NCBI GenBank assembly: GCA_035628135.1
Contig: DASPKM010000010.1
Location: 620,001 to 684,000 of the forward strand
Direction: 5' to 3'
Origin: DASPKM01 sp035628135
GTDB lineage: Bacteria; Bacteroidota; Bacteroidia; Chitinophagales; Chitinophagaceae
DNA: 64,000 nt
Part shown: positions 33,714-41,788 of the stretch, piece by piece
How the letters are laid out: the number at the start of each line of letters is the position of its first letter
How positions within the stretch are numbered: position 1 is the stretch's first letter
Notes under the pieces: model-generated
Database searches by the model: none
What the model was told of the DNA's origin: nothing
The model's input: only the letters and a program-made list of their open reading frames with translations
Made by a program: the position numbers and the translations under genes

Positions 33714-34994
33714 CTATGTAACAACCAACTCGTAAAATGTATCGGCCTGAAAGTAACGCTGAGCCACATCCCGCAATTCTTCGGGGGTGATTTTCCTTAT
33801 CACATCCATATTATTATAAAAATGCTCCGCGCCAAGCCCTTGCAAAATGTAATTCTTCCAGCGGCTTGCCAGTTGAAAGGGACCATCCAGGTCCGACAAA
33901 ATGGAACCGATCAGGTAATTGCGGGTAAGCTGCACTTCTTCCTCGGGAATAAGATCGGTGCACAGCGATTCCATTTCCTTGTACACCTCAGCTATGGCAG
34001 CTTCGCACACGTCGCGGCCCGCCTCGGTGCTGATAACGAGCCCGCTGGTCTTGAAATGATTGAGCAAATAACTATGGATGCCGTACGTATAACCTTTGTC
34101 TTCGCGGATATTGTCCATTAGCCTCGACCCAAAAAATCCGCCGAATATATTATTCAATACCTGCATCTTCGGAAAATCGGGATGGTGGCGGTTTGGAAAG
34201 GCACGCGCCAGTCGTATACTGCCCTGCACACCAGCACTGTCGTTAGTCACCCTGTACTTTTTTTGCTCCGCCGGCCTTATAGCATGATCTTTTTCAACGA
34301 TCGATACTCCATTCATGGGCAGGCTTCCGAATGAAGCTTCCAGTTGTTGCGGCAGATCATCGGGTAGCACACCGGCCGCTATGATAATGCAGCGCCCATG
34401 TAAATAATATTTATTGAAGAATTCCTGTAACTCCGCTCTTTCCAATGCATCGTAATCAGGCAGGCTGCTGTAACGCCCGTAAGGATGGTCGTGGCCGAAA
34501 AGGTATGCTTCTATATAACGGTTGGCTACAAATTCATTTTTCTTCAGGTTCACCTGCAGGCGCTGCTGCATATTTTTTTTGAAGATGAGGATCTCCTCCT
34601 CGGGAAAAATTGATTCCGACACCAGCTCGGCCACTACCGGCAACAGTTCGGTAACGTGCTTGGTTAACCCATGCAACACTATCTCCGCCGTTTCATTATA
34701 GCAATTCCTGTTCAGGTATGCTCCATAGAATTCAAAGTGCTCATTGATCTGGAAAGCATTGCGCGAATGCGTGCCGTTTTTCAATAGATGATTGGCCGCC
34801 GCTGCCACCAGGTTCTTTTCTTCGTACCAGTTGCCGGCATAAAATATCCAGTTGATCATAAGCGTGTCTTGCGTGCCCATGTTAATGGCGTACAGTTCGA
34901 TGCCATTGCGCAAAATATGTTTTTGATAAGGCGGCAACTCAACGTGTAAGTGCACAGCATCGATTATGTCGGGAGCATTTTTCCTGTTGATCAT
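33714..34994 (-). CDS. M16 peptidase-like protein without zinc motif (non-catalytic subunit)
   Basis: 426 residues with the two-lobe fold of M16 peptidases, e.g. HILRNGIELYAINMGTQDTLMINW at the N-terminus and RLARAFPNRHHPDFPKMQVLNNIFGG in the second lobe. The place of the HxxEH zinc motif reads HLLKN (His69-Lys72-Asn73), so the Glu and second His are gone and the protein should not bind catalytic zinc. It does keep the arginine/tyrosine region of the second lobe. It follows the catalytic M16 gene by 39 bp; the two most likely form a heterodimer like mitochondrial processing peptidase or other bacterial M16B pairs. Confidence 0.9.
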   Translation of the reverse strand: MINRKNAPDIIDAVHLHVELPPYQKHILRNGIELYAINMGTQDTLMINWIFYAGNWYEEKNLVAAAANHLLKNGTHSRNAFQINEHFEFYGAYLNRNCYNETAEIVLHGLTKHVTELLPVVAELVSESIFPEEEILIFKKNMQQRLQVNLKKNEFVANRYIEAYLFGHDHPYGRYSSLPDYDALERAELQEFFNKYYLHGRCIIIAAGVLPDDLPQQLEASFGSLPMNGVSIVEKDHAIRPAEQKKYRVTNDSAGVQGSIRLARAFPNRHHPDFPKMQVLNNIFGGFFGSRLMDNIREDKGYTYGIHSYLLNHFKTSGLVISTEAGRDVCEAAIAEVYKEMESLCTDLIPEEEVQLTRNYLIGSILSDLDGPFQLASRWKNYILQGLGAEHFYNNMDVIRKITPEELRDVAQRYFQADTFYELVVT

Positions 34995-35013
34995 CCTCGA
35001 AAATCTTGTGTAT

Positions 35014-35027
35014 GCCGCAATTGCGGC
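35014..35027. repeat. 14-bp perfect palindrome between the M16 genes
   Basis: GCCGCAATTGCGGC is self-complementary across 14 bp in the 39-bp gap of the M16 pair. A palindrome without loop suits a dimeric protein-binding site more than an RNA hairpin. Chance cannot be excluded. Confidence 0.3.
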
Positions 35028-35033
35028 GTGCGA

Positions 35034-36272
35034 TTAGTTTTTACTATGATAATAGAGCGTATTGGAATTGTTATCGTTGAAAATAACCCTGCTTTCCTTT
35101 ACCAGGTCATCTGCGGTTACCGCCTGGTAGCGGGCAAGCTCGGTGTTCATCAACGATGCATCGCCCAATACTTCATAAAAAGCAAGGCTGCCTGCGCGAT
35201 TGGTGAGGCTCATGTCTTCGAACGCAATCACCGCTTCGGTGCGGTTCTTTACCTTCACCATTTCCTTTTCATCAATTCCAAATTGCTTCAATTTGTCCAG
35301 CTCTTCCTCTACTGCCTGTTCGGCGTCTTCCATTTTTACGCCTTTTATTAGCTTTCCTTCGATGGTAAGCAGGCCGCGGTCTACCGTTCCGAAGTGATAG
35401 CACTCGATATTGCTGAACAGTTTTTTTTCTTTCACCAGGGCCTGGAACAGCCGCGATGAACCGCCGCCGCCCAGTATTTCAGTAATAAGATCGGCTACAT
35501 AATAGCGTGGGTCAAGCCTGGTATAGATATGCCAGTTCTTGTAAAATGCATCCAGCGGCACATTGGCGTGCACTTCACTTCGGCGCGGCGCCAGTTGTGC
35601 AGGTTCGTCGGGCAGTTTGCGAACGTATTTTTCGCCGGCGGGAATATCGCCAAACCATTTTTCCGCCAGCTCTTTTACCTGTTGCGTTTTTACGTGGCCT
35701 GCCACAATCAGCACCGCATTCACCGGCCTGTAGTGTTTGAAGAAAAACTCTTTTACGTCATCGAGCTTTGCATTTTCAATGTGGCTTAGGTCTTTACCGA
35801 TGGTGAGCCAGCGGTAAGGATGCTGCTGGTAGGCCATTTCGCGGATCCTGAACCAAACATCGCCGTAGGGCTTGTTCAGGTAATGCTCCTTGAACTCCTC
35901 GCACACTACCTTACGTTGCACTTCCAGGCTTTTTTCGTTGAAAGCCAGGGAAAGCATACGGTCGCTCTCCAGCCAGAAGGCAGTCTCCAGGTTTTCGGCA
36001 GGCAATTGAATATAATAATTGGTTACGTCGCTGCTGGTATATGCATTGTTTTCTCCGCCGGCAAGCTGCAAAGGAGTATCGTAATCAGGAATATGTACGG
36101 ATCCGCCAAACATCAGGTGCTCGAACAAATGGGCAAAGCCCGTTCTGTCCGGATGCTCATCCCTGGACCCCACATCATACATTACATTCACCACCGCCAT
36201 GGGGGTCGAATGGTCTTCGTGCACTATAACCCTTAAGCCGTTGCTTAAAACAAACCTTTCAAAATGTATCAT
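35034..36272 (-). CDS. M16 family zinc peptidase, catalytic subunit
   Basis: 412 residues from ATG 36270-36272 (MIHFERFVLSNGL); 13 extra residues are possible upstream but the -7 promoter element at 36293 argues for the shorter form. The inverted zinc motif is intact: GFAHLFEHLMFGG, with His48, Glu51 and His52, and the third ligand Glu falls about 76 residues later in VCEEFKEHYLNKPYG. The family degrades or processes small peptides and prepeptides. No signal peptide is visible, so it is probably cytoplasmic. First gene of a minus-strand operon with the non-catalytic M16 partner and the fused E1. Confidence 0.93.
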   Translation of the reverse strand: MIHFERFVLSNGLRVIVHEDHSTPMAVVNVMYDVGSRDEHPDRTGFAHLFEHLMFGGSVHIPDYDTPLQLAGGENNAYTSSDVTNYYIQLPAENLETAFWLESDRMLSLAFNEKSLEVQRKVVCEEFKEHYLNKPYGDVWFRIREMAYQQHPYRWLTIGKDLSHIENAKLDDVKEFFFKHYRPVNAVLIVAGHVKTQQVKELAEKWFGDIPAGEKYVRKLPDEPAQLAPRRSEVHANVPLDAFYKNWHIYTRLDPRYYVADLITEILGGGGSSRLFQALVKEKKLFSNIECYHFGTVDRGLLTIEGKLIKGVKMEDAEQAVEEELDKLKQFGIDEKEMVKVKNRTEAVIAFEDMSLTNRAGSLAFYEVLGDASLMNTELARYQAVTADDLVKESRVIFNDNNSNTLYYHSKN

Positions 36273-36292
36273 ATTACTCCTCCGGAAGTCTG

Positions 36293-36300
36293 CAAAAGTA
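36293..36300 (-). promoter_or_regulatory. Candidate -7 promoter element for the M16 operon
   Basis: On the minus strand this reads TACTTTTG, an exact TAnnTTTG match, ending 20 nt before the M16 ATG at 36272. The same octamer stands before the SNF2 gene. A -33 TTTG at regular spacing was not found. Confidence 0.45.
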
Positions 36301-36329
36301 ACGACAAGCAAGGAATGAGGAGCAGGGAC

Positions 36330-37562
36330 TTACCGGATGCTCATGACTTTTAACGTTAGCATCACCGGGCCGCTTTCCCGTTGTACCAGCACCCGGAGCT
36401 TTTCACCCACGTTCTGCATCATATTCTTGTACAACTGTATGTTTTTGGAAAAATTGTTATTGACGGCCATTATGATATCACCCGGGAGGAATCCTGCTTT
36501 TTCTGCCGGGGAGTCCTTCATGATATCAACCGCTATTATCTGGCCATCGATCTTATAAATGCCCAGGCCGGTATAGGAGTAGTCGAACGGATCGCGGAAA
36601 TGGGTGTTGGGCAACAGGTAAATATCGCGGCGGTCGTAATTGAGTATCACATTAAAACGCCGCAGGATGTCGTTGCCGATCAGGCCGCCCAGGTAGGGAT
36701 AAGCCGTTACATTGTATACGTCATCGAATATATAAGTAGGTACTTTCTTAAACCGGTAAGGCCCGAGCCTGAAGTCTTTGATAGTGGTAAGCTTCATTTC
36801 CATTTTGCCACCCAGTCCTTCGCCCTGGGTGAGCACCGGCTTTTTCTTTGCCATCAGTAAACTGCTGTCTTCTACAAATTCTGTTGAAAGTAAAAGGCAA
36901 AGGCCTGCGCCGGTATCGAAGTAAAACCGGGTCTGGATCTCGCGGTTGTCCCTGAGCCTGGCTACCTGTACAGGTAAGGTTGATAAAATGGGCCGAAGCA
37001 GGAAGCCGCCACGTGGATATTTCATCGATCCTTTTGAATATACATGTATGCGGGAACTATCATAATCGATTTTCACGATATACCGGGATAGAAAGCTGTA
37101 GCCGATGATGCCGTCTATTTGTTCGCCGTAGGCTGCCGTCAGGATTTCATAGTCGTTTACGTGAAAGTTGAGGCTGTCCACCGAAAGTCCCTGCAAATGC
37201 AATTGCTGGTTGTATACAAAGCGTACCGTGCGTATGCCCGCGATGCCGCGGATGGTGCGGTCCGACGGTTCGGATATGATATTCAGCCGGTCGCAGGTAG
37301 CGCTGTCCAGTGAAATGCCGCCGCTGCCGGTATCGAGAATAAAACTAAGCGTATCGGGATAATTGCCCACCCTGCCCTTTATCAATACCACCCCGCCGGT
37401 AAATGTCCGGAACGAAAAGCTGGTGAGCAACTTGGCGGGTGGCGGAACAAATTCCTCCTGCGCCTTGCCCTGCAGCAACACCAATACCAGGCAGCAGGCA
37501 ATGGATGCCTTGCGCAAATAACAGACAAGCAATCTGGCGAAATATGATGTTGAAATAATCAA
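36330..37562 (-). CDS. Secreted retropepsin-like aspartyl protease with C-terminal PDZ domain
   Basis: 410 residues. A signal peptide covers residues ~14-35 (SIACCLVLVLLQGKAQ). Two aspartyl-protease half-sites lie in one chain: FILDTGSGGISLD (Asp77) and RFYFDTGAGLCLLL (Asp216), so the two lobes could form a complete pepsin-like active site within the monomer. A PDZ domain takes up the last ~85 residues (GIYKIDGQIIAVDIMKDSPAEKAGFLPGDIIMAVNN). The layout fits the clan AA retropepsin-like proteins of Bacteroidota, for which little biochemistry is known. It is divergent from mqnC and follows no neighbour closely; a periplasmic processing role is inferred. Confidence 0.88.
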   Translation of the reverse strand: MIISTSYFARLLVCYLRKASIACCLVLVLLQGKAQEEFVPPPAKLLTSFSFRTFTGGVVLIKGRVGNYPDTLSFILDTGSGGISLDSATCDRLNIISEPSDRTIRGIAGIRTVRFVYNQQLHLQGLSVDSLNFHVNDYEILTAAYGEQIDGIIGYSFLSRYIVKIDYDSSRIHVYSKGSMKYPRGGFLLRPILSTLPVQVARLRDNREIQTRFYFDTGAGLCLLLSTEFVEDSSLLMAKKKPVLTQGEGLGGKMEMKLTTIKDFRLGPYRFKKVPTYIFDDVYNVTAYPYLGGLIGNDILRRFNVILNYDRRDIYLLPNTHFRDPFDYSYTGLGIYKIDGQIIAVDIMKDSPAEKAGFLPGDIIMAVNNNFSKNIQLYKNMMQNVGEKLRVLVQRESGPVMLTLKVMSIR

Positions 37563-37635
37563 AGCACTAAAATACCATCTATTGTGTAAGGCTTTGAGCC
37601 GTTTATAAAAGTTTCTCTTTTGAAAAGCCCGCCCG

Positions 37636-37643
37636 TAATTTTG
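37636..37643 (+). promoter_or_regulatory. Candidate -7 promoter element for mqnC
   Basis: TAATTTTG matches TAnnTTTG exactly and ends 20 nt before the mqnC ATG. A TTTG lies 13 bp upstream (37619), closer than the usual 17-23 bp for the -33 box. Confidence 0.45.
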
Positions 37644-37663
37644 CGCTTTAAACCGGTGGCAGC

Positions 37664-38788
37664 ATGCACGTTGGCGGAATATACCAGAAAGCGCTCGATT
37701 TTCAGTTCCTGTCTGTTGAAGAAGGCATGTTCCTTTTTGAACAGGCGCCTCTTACTGAGCTGATGCACGTGGCCGATACACTTCGCAGGCAGCAGGTGCC
37801 TCATGGAAAGGTTACCTGGCAAATAGACCGGAACGTTAACACTACCAATGTTTGCATTGCCAATTGTAAGTTCTGCAATTTTTACCGCATTCCCGGCCAT
37901 TCTGAAGCTTACATCACCGATATCGATACCTATAAACGAAAAATTGAAGAAACTTTCCGGTTCGGCGGCGACCAGCTGTTGCTGCAGGGTGGACACCACC
38001 CCGAACTGGGACTTCAGTTCTATGTTGACCTCTTCAGTCAATTAAAGACATTATATCCTTCGCTCAAGCTGCATGCGCTGGGTCCGCCAGAGGTAGCGCA
38101 CATTTGCAAGCTGGAAAAGAAAAGCCACCGCGAAGTGCTGAGTGCATTGAAACATGCGGGCATGGACTCGCTGCCGGGTGCAGGCGCGGAAATATTGGTA
38201 GACCGAGTCCGCAGGCTGATCTCCAAAGGTAAGTGCGGCGCACAGGAGTGGCTCGACATCATGCACGAAGCCCATAAACTCGACATTACCACTTCGGCCA
38301 CCATGATGTTCGGCCATGTTGAAACACTGCGCGAACGGTTTGAGCACCTCGTTAAGATACGCGAGGTGCAAAGCCGCAAGCCCGCCACGGCAAAGGGGTT
38401 TCTTGCATTTATTCCATGGACCTTCCAGGACGTTGATACTTTGCTGGCCCGCATTCGTGGGGTGCAAAACCTCACTACGCCGGAAGAATACATTCGCATG
38501 ATAGCCATTAGCCGCATCATGCTGCCGAACATTAAAAACATACAGGCTTCGTGGCTTACAGTGGGCAAGCAGGTAGCGCAGCTTTGCCTGCACGCCGGCG
38601 CTAATGACTTTGGAAGCATTATGCTGGAAGAAAACGTGGTAAGCGCCGCCGGGGCGCCGCACCGGTTTACCTACCGCTCCATACAGGAAGCCATTAAAGA
38701 GGCAGGCTTTGAACCGCAACTGCGCAATCAACAATACGATTGGCGCAACATTCCTGAAACTATTGAAGAGCAGGTTATTGATTACTAA
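37664..38788 (+). CDS. mqnC: Cyclic dehypoxanthinyl futalosine synthase (menaquinone biosynthesis)
   Basis: 374 residues of the radical-SAM superfamily. The 4Fe-4S site is CIANCKFCNFYR with Cys64, Cys68 and Cys71. The stretch RNVNTTNVCIANC before it, LQGGHHPELGLQFY, and MDSLPGAGAEILVDRVR are diagnostic for MqnC as opposed to MqnE or CofH. The enzyme cyclises dehypoxanthinyl futalosine to cyclic DHFL in the futalosine route to menaquinone, the quinone used by the act-cta respiratory chain. No other mqn gene is nearby. The short leader from the -7 element at 37636 supports the ATG at 37664. Confidence 0.94.
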   Translation: MHVGGIYQKALDFQFLSVEEGMFLFEQAPLTELMHVADTLRRQQVPHGKVTWQIDRNVNTTNVCIANCKFCNFYRIPGHSEAYITDIDTYKRKIEETFRFGGDQLLLQGGHHPELGLQFYVDLFSQLKTLYPSLKLHALGPPEVAHICKLEKKSHREVLSALKHAGMDSLPGAGAEILVDRVRRLISKGKCGAQEWLDIMHEAHKLDITTSATMMFGHVETLRERFEHLVKIREVQSRKPATAKGFLAFIPWTFQDVDTLLARIRGVQNLTTPEEYIRMIAISRIMLPNIKNIQASWLTVGKQVAQLCLHAGANDFGSIMLEENVVSAAGAPHRFTYRSIQEAIKEAGFEPQLRNQQYDWRNIPETIEEQVIDY

Positions 38789-38825
38789 CTATTCATTATT
38801 CATTTATTGACCGTTTGATTAGCAG

Positions 38826-38858
38826 CTAATAATCAATAATTAATAATTAATAATTCGA
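38826..38858. repeat. Iterated TAATAATTAATAAT-type AT-rich repeat
   Basis: After mqnC the gap holds about four overlapping copies of AATAATTAATAATC-type words. A 17-bp string AATCAATAATTAATAAT recurs in the gap at about 61068-61084, more than 22 kb away. No T-run hairpin. Confidence 0.5.
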
Positions 38859-38936
38859 TAATGATGCATGGTTGGCTTTGTCTTTGCTGCATTACCATGG
38901 TAGTAAGGGCACAACGCTATTCTGAAAGGTTATATC

Positions 38937-39272
38937 ATGAAAACGGCAAAAATCATAAGGCACAGGCACAAGCATCATCATTATATAAACGACGATTTAA
39001 AATCAGTTAAGGAAGAAACGCATTTCAAAATTATCTTCTCCGACCCCGCTGACCTGGAGATATTTAAAAAATGGTGTGTACAGCATGAAGGCGAATACGA
39101 TTATGATAAGGACAACAGCTGCCAGCGCGGCTCACTGCCAAAGCTGGACATCTTTAAGGATGAAATCTGCTGGTGCGATATCATGGGATATTACCTGCTG
39201 CACGTCGCGGGTTACCAGTTCTACTCTACCATTCACCCATATAAAGGAGAAGTATATATAAAAAATGATTGA
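38937..39272 (+). CDS. Hypothetical protein
   Basis: 111 residues, beginning MKTAKIIRHRHKHHHY with a basic/His-rich start and continuing with a compact, probably folded part: FKIIFSDPADLEIFKKWCVQHEGEYDYDK ... LPKLDIFKDEICWCDIMGYYLLHVAGYQFYSTI. Four cysteines are present, two as CWC. No signal peptide or membrane span. I do not recognise a family. The frame is intact and codon use matches neighbours. It sits between mqnC and the glycan operon with 148 and 202 bp around it, so it is probably transcribed on its own. Confidence 0.55.
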   Translation: MKTAKIIRHRHKHHHYINDDLKSVKEETHFKIIFSDPADLEIFKKWCVQHEGEYDYDKDNSCQRGSLPKLDIFKDEICWCDIMGYYLLHVAGYQFYSTIHPYKGEVYIKND

Positions 39273-39447
39273 ACATTGAACGCATTCAAAAACAAGGCAT
39301 ACTAACGCAGCGCTCTAAACCATATTAGCTTATTTTATTTTTTTGGCACGCCTTCACACTTCCTTGACAATCTGAGGAATGTTGATATTTTTACCCGTTT
39401 CCCAACTCATATCCTTAGTATTTCTACTAACCTTCGGTGGCATGGGG

Positions 39448-39463
39448 TGGCACTTGGTTTGTA
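39448..39463 (+). promoter_or_regulatory. Possible sigma-54 promoter before the glycan operon
   Basis: TGGCACTTGGTTTGTA matches the sigma-54 -24 element TGGCAC perfectly and, after the required 5-bp spacer, has TTGT where the -12 consensus is TTGC. Transcription would begin about 12 bp later, near 39474, which touches the ATG at 39475. rpoN is encoded in the same window. The near-zero leader and the C-to-T change weaken the call; no activator gene is nearby. Confidence 0.35.
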
Positions 39464-39474
39464 CCTTCTAGGGC

Positions 39475-40656
39475 ATGAATGTAAAATCCATTTTTCCCTC
39501 AGTACAACCGGCCTTAGCCGAACTAGACCTTGTCTGTTTCTCCCATTTAAGATGGGATTTTGTTTATCAACGGCCTCAGCATCTCATCAGCAGGTTTGGA
39601 AAGCACATGCGCGCCTTTTTTATTGAAGAGCCTGTGTTTACAGACGGTGAAGAACGCATGCACGTAAAGCTCTCGCAAGAAGGCGTGTATGTGGCCACTC
39701 CTCATTTGCAGCATGGGCTGCCGGAACAGGAGGTTACTTCCAGGACCCGCAATATGATAGATGAGCTGTTCCTTGAAAAAGAGATCGAAAACTATGCACT
39801 ATGGTATTATACGCCCATGGCATTGTTGTTTAGCGATCACCTCAGTCCTGCCATGACGGTGTACGATTGCATGGATGAATTGTCGGCATTTAAATTTGCT
39901 CCGCCCGCTTTACAGCAACTGGAAAAGCAATTGTTACAACAGGCCGACCTGGTGTTTACCGGCGGTGTAAGCTTGTACGAGCACAAGAAACACCATCATC
40001 CCAACATCCACGCCTTCCCCAGCAGTATAGAGAAAGAACATTTTGCGCAGGCCAGGGTAATTAAGCAGGAGCCGGCCGACCAGCAATACATTCAACACCC
40101 TCGCATTGGATTTTATGGAGTGGTGGATGAACGTTTCGATATCGGTTTGCTGGAAAGCGTCGCGCGCCAACGGCCCGACTGGCAATTTGTGATCCTGGGG
40201 CCCGTGGTCAAGATAGATCCTGCCACACTTCCCAGGTACAACAACATTCATTATCTCGGCAGTAAATCGTATAAAGAACTGCCGGCTTACCTCTCGGGTT
40301 GGGACATAGCAATGATTCCTTTCGCCCGCAATGAGTCGACACGGTTTATCAGTCCCACCAAAACACCTGAATACCTCGCCGCAGCACGGCCGGTTATCTC
40401 TACTTCCATCCGGGATGTGGTAGATCCTTATCAAAAAAATAACCTGGTGGAGATTGCTGACGATACCAGCAGTTTTATCGAGTCCGGCGAACGGATTCTG
40501 GCAAACCAGTCAAAAGAAACCTGGCTGCATCAAGTTGACAGCTTTTTAGCCAACAATTCATGGGACAATACATGGACCTCCATGATGCAGCTTATGGGTA
40601 CGGTGATTCAAGACAAAACTATCAACATTAAAAAAACAAAGGAGGCTTATGTTTGA
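39475..40656 (+). CDS. Glycosyltransferase (GT-B fold, group 1-like)
   Basis: 393 residues, no signal peptide. It opens with LDLVCFSHLRWDFVYQRPQHLISRF, which is typical of group 1-like transferases found next to UDP-galactopyranose mutase genes, and closes with SPTKTPEYLAAARPVISTSIRDVVDPY, the donor-binding region of the C-terminal Rossmann lobe. The middle contains YDCMDELSAFKFAPPALQQLEKQL. The donor and acceptor are unknown; the next gene suggests UDP-galactofuranose. The 3' end overlaps glf by 8 bp, so the two are translationally coupled. Start MNVKSIFPSVQ is the only ATG that keeps the conserved N-terminal block. Confidence 0.85.
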   Translation: MNVKSIFPSVQPALAELDLVCFSHLRWDFVYQRPQHLISRFGKHMRAFFIEEPVFTDGEERMHVKLSQEGVYVATPHLQHGLPEQEVTSRTRNMIDELFLEKEIENYALWYYTPMALLFSDHLSPAMTVYDCMDELSAFKFAPPALQQLEKQLLQQADLVFTGGVSLYEHKKHHHPNIHAFPSSIEKEHFAQARVIKQEPADQQYIQHPRIGFYGVVDERFDIGLLESVARQRPDWQFVILGPVVKIDPATLPRYNNIHYLGSKSYKELPAYLSGWDIAMIPFARNESTRFISPTKTPEYLAAARPVISTSIRDVVDPYQKNNLVEIADDTSSFIESGERILANQSKETWLHQVDSFLANNSWDNTWTSMMQLMGTVIQDKTINIKKTKEAYV

Positions 40657-41788
40657 TTATTTAATTGTAGGAGCAGGATTCGCAGGCAGTGTTTTGGCTG
40701 AGAGGCTGGCCTCGAAAGCAAACAAAAAAGTTCTGCTGATAGATAAAAGGAACCACATTGCCGGCAACACGTACGATTTTTATAATAATGAGGGAATCCT
40801 GGTGCATAAGTACGGGCCGCATATTTTTCACACCAATTCCAGGGAGGTGTTCGATTATCTTACCCAGTTTACAGCATGGCGATGGTACGAGCACAAGGTA
40901 TTGGCAAGCGTAGACGGCCAGTTTGTTCCGATTCCCATCAATCTGAATACAATAAACAGTTTATACGGGCTTAACCTTTCATCGGACCAGGTAGAAGCTT
41001 TCCTTAATTCGAAAGCGGAAAAGCTTAGCCGCATCAAAACTTCCGAAGACGTGGTCATTAGCAAGGTGGGCCGTGAGCTTTACGAAAAGTTTTTCAAGGG
41101 TTATACCAGGAAGCAGTGGGGCCTCGATCCGTCGGAATTGGACGCATCGGTTACCGCACGCATTCCTACCCGCACCAATAAGGACAACCGTTATTTTACC
41201 GATACTTACCAGGCTATGCCACTGCACGGCTATACCAGGATGTTCGAGGAAATGCTTTCGCATCCCAACATCAAGATCATGCTGAACACGGATTATAAAG
41301 AAGTGCAGGAGTGCATTCCATATAAAAACCTTATCTATACAGGACCTATCGACAGTTATTTCGACTATTGTTACGGCAAATTACCCTACCGGTCGCTGGA
41401 GTTCAAGTTCGAAACGCAGGAAGCTGATCTGGTGCAACCGACCGGGACTGTAAACTATCCCAACGAGCATCCCTATACGCGCAGCACGGAGTTTAAATAC
41501 CTGACCGGTCAAAAGCATGCAAAGACAACAGTGGTATATGAGTATCCACTGGCAGATGGCGATCCTTATTATCCCATTCCACGTCCTGAAAATGCAGAGA
41601 TATACCGGAAATATCAGCAATTGGCTTCTACCCTGCCCAACGTGTACTTTACGGGACGCTTGGGAACATATAAGTATTACAACATGGATCAGGTAGTTGC
41701 GCAATCTCTTACTTTATTCAAGAAGCTGATGGAGCAAGAACCTGAAAAGCATGTGAATGGAAAAAAATACGTTTTATTGCAAGCCTGA
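40649..41788 (+). CDS. glf: UDP-galactopyranose mutase
   Basis: 379 residues. The flavoenzyme converts UDP-galactopyranose to UDP-galactofuranose. The FAD-binding start FDYLIVGAGFAGSVLAERLA is followed by the family blocks LIDKRNHIAGNTYDFYN, HKYGPHIFHTNSREVFDYL, and FFKGYTRKQWGLDPSELD with the Arg that holds the substrate phosphates; YTGPIDSYFDYCYGKLPYRSL and FTGRLGTYKYYNMDQVVAQSL complete the set. Length is normal for the bacterial enzyme. It overlaps the glycosyltransferase gene by 8 bp and the fusion gene after it by 32 bp, a tight three-gene unit. The product sugar must be used in a surface glycan. Confidence 0.96.
   Translation: MFDYLIVGAGFAGSVLAERLASKANKKVLLIDKRNHIAGNTYDFYNNEGILVHKYGPHIFHTNSREVFDYLTQFTAWRWYEHKVLASVDGQFVPIPINLNTINSLYGLNLSSDQVEAFLNSKAEKLSRIKTSEDVVISKVGRELYEKFFKGYTRKQWGLDPSELDASVTARIPTRTNKDNRYFTDTYQAMPLHGYTRMFEEMLSHPNIKIMLNTDYKEVQECIPYKNLIYTGPIDSYFDYCYGKLPYRSLEFKFETQEADLVQPTGTVNYPNEHPYTRSTEFKYLTGQKHAKTTVVYEYPLADGDPYYPIPRPENAEIYRKYQQLASTLPNVYFTGRLGTYKYYNMDQVVAQSLTLFKKLMEQEPEKHVNGKKYVLLQA

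Noticed and set aside
38861..39007. 48-codon frame starting MMHGWLCLCC with a signal-like start, overlapping the hypothetical gene at 38937
   Set aside because: It is in a different frame from the better-supported 111-residue ORF and ends within it. The hydrophobic start can arise by chance from T-rich DNA.
39273..39474. TTGGCACG at about 39342 as a second sigma-54 promoter
   Set aside because: The -24 half is good, but the -12 position reads CACA, which is not compatible with sigma-54.
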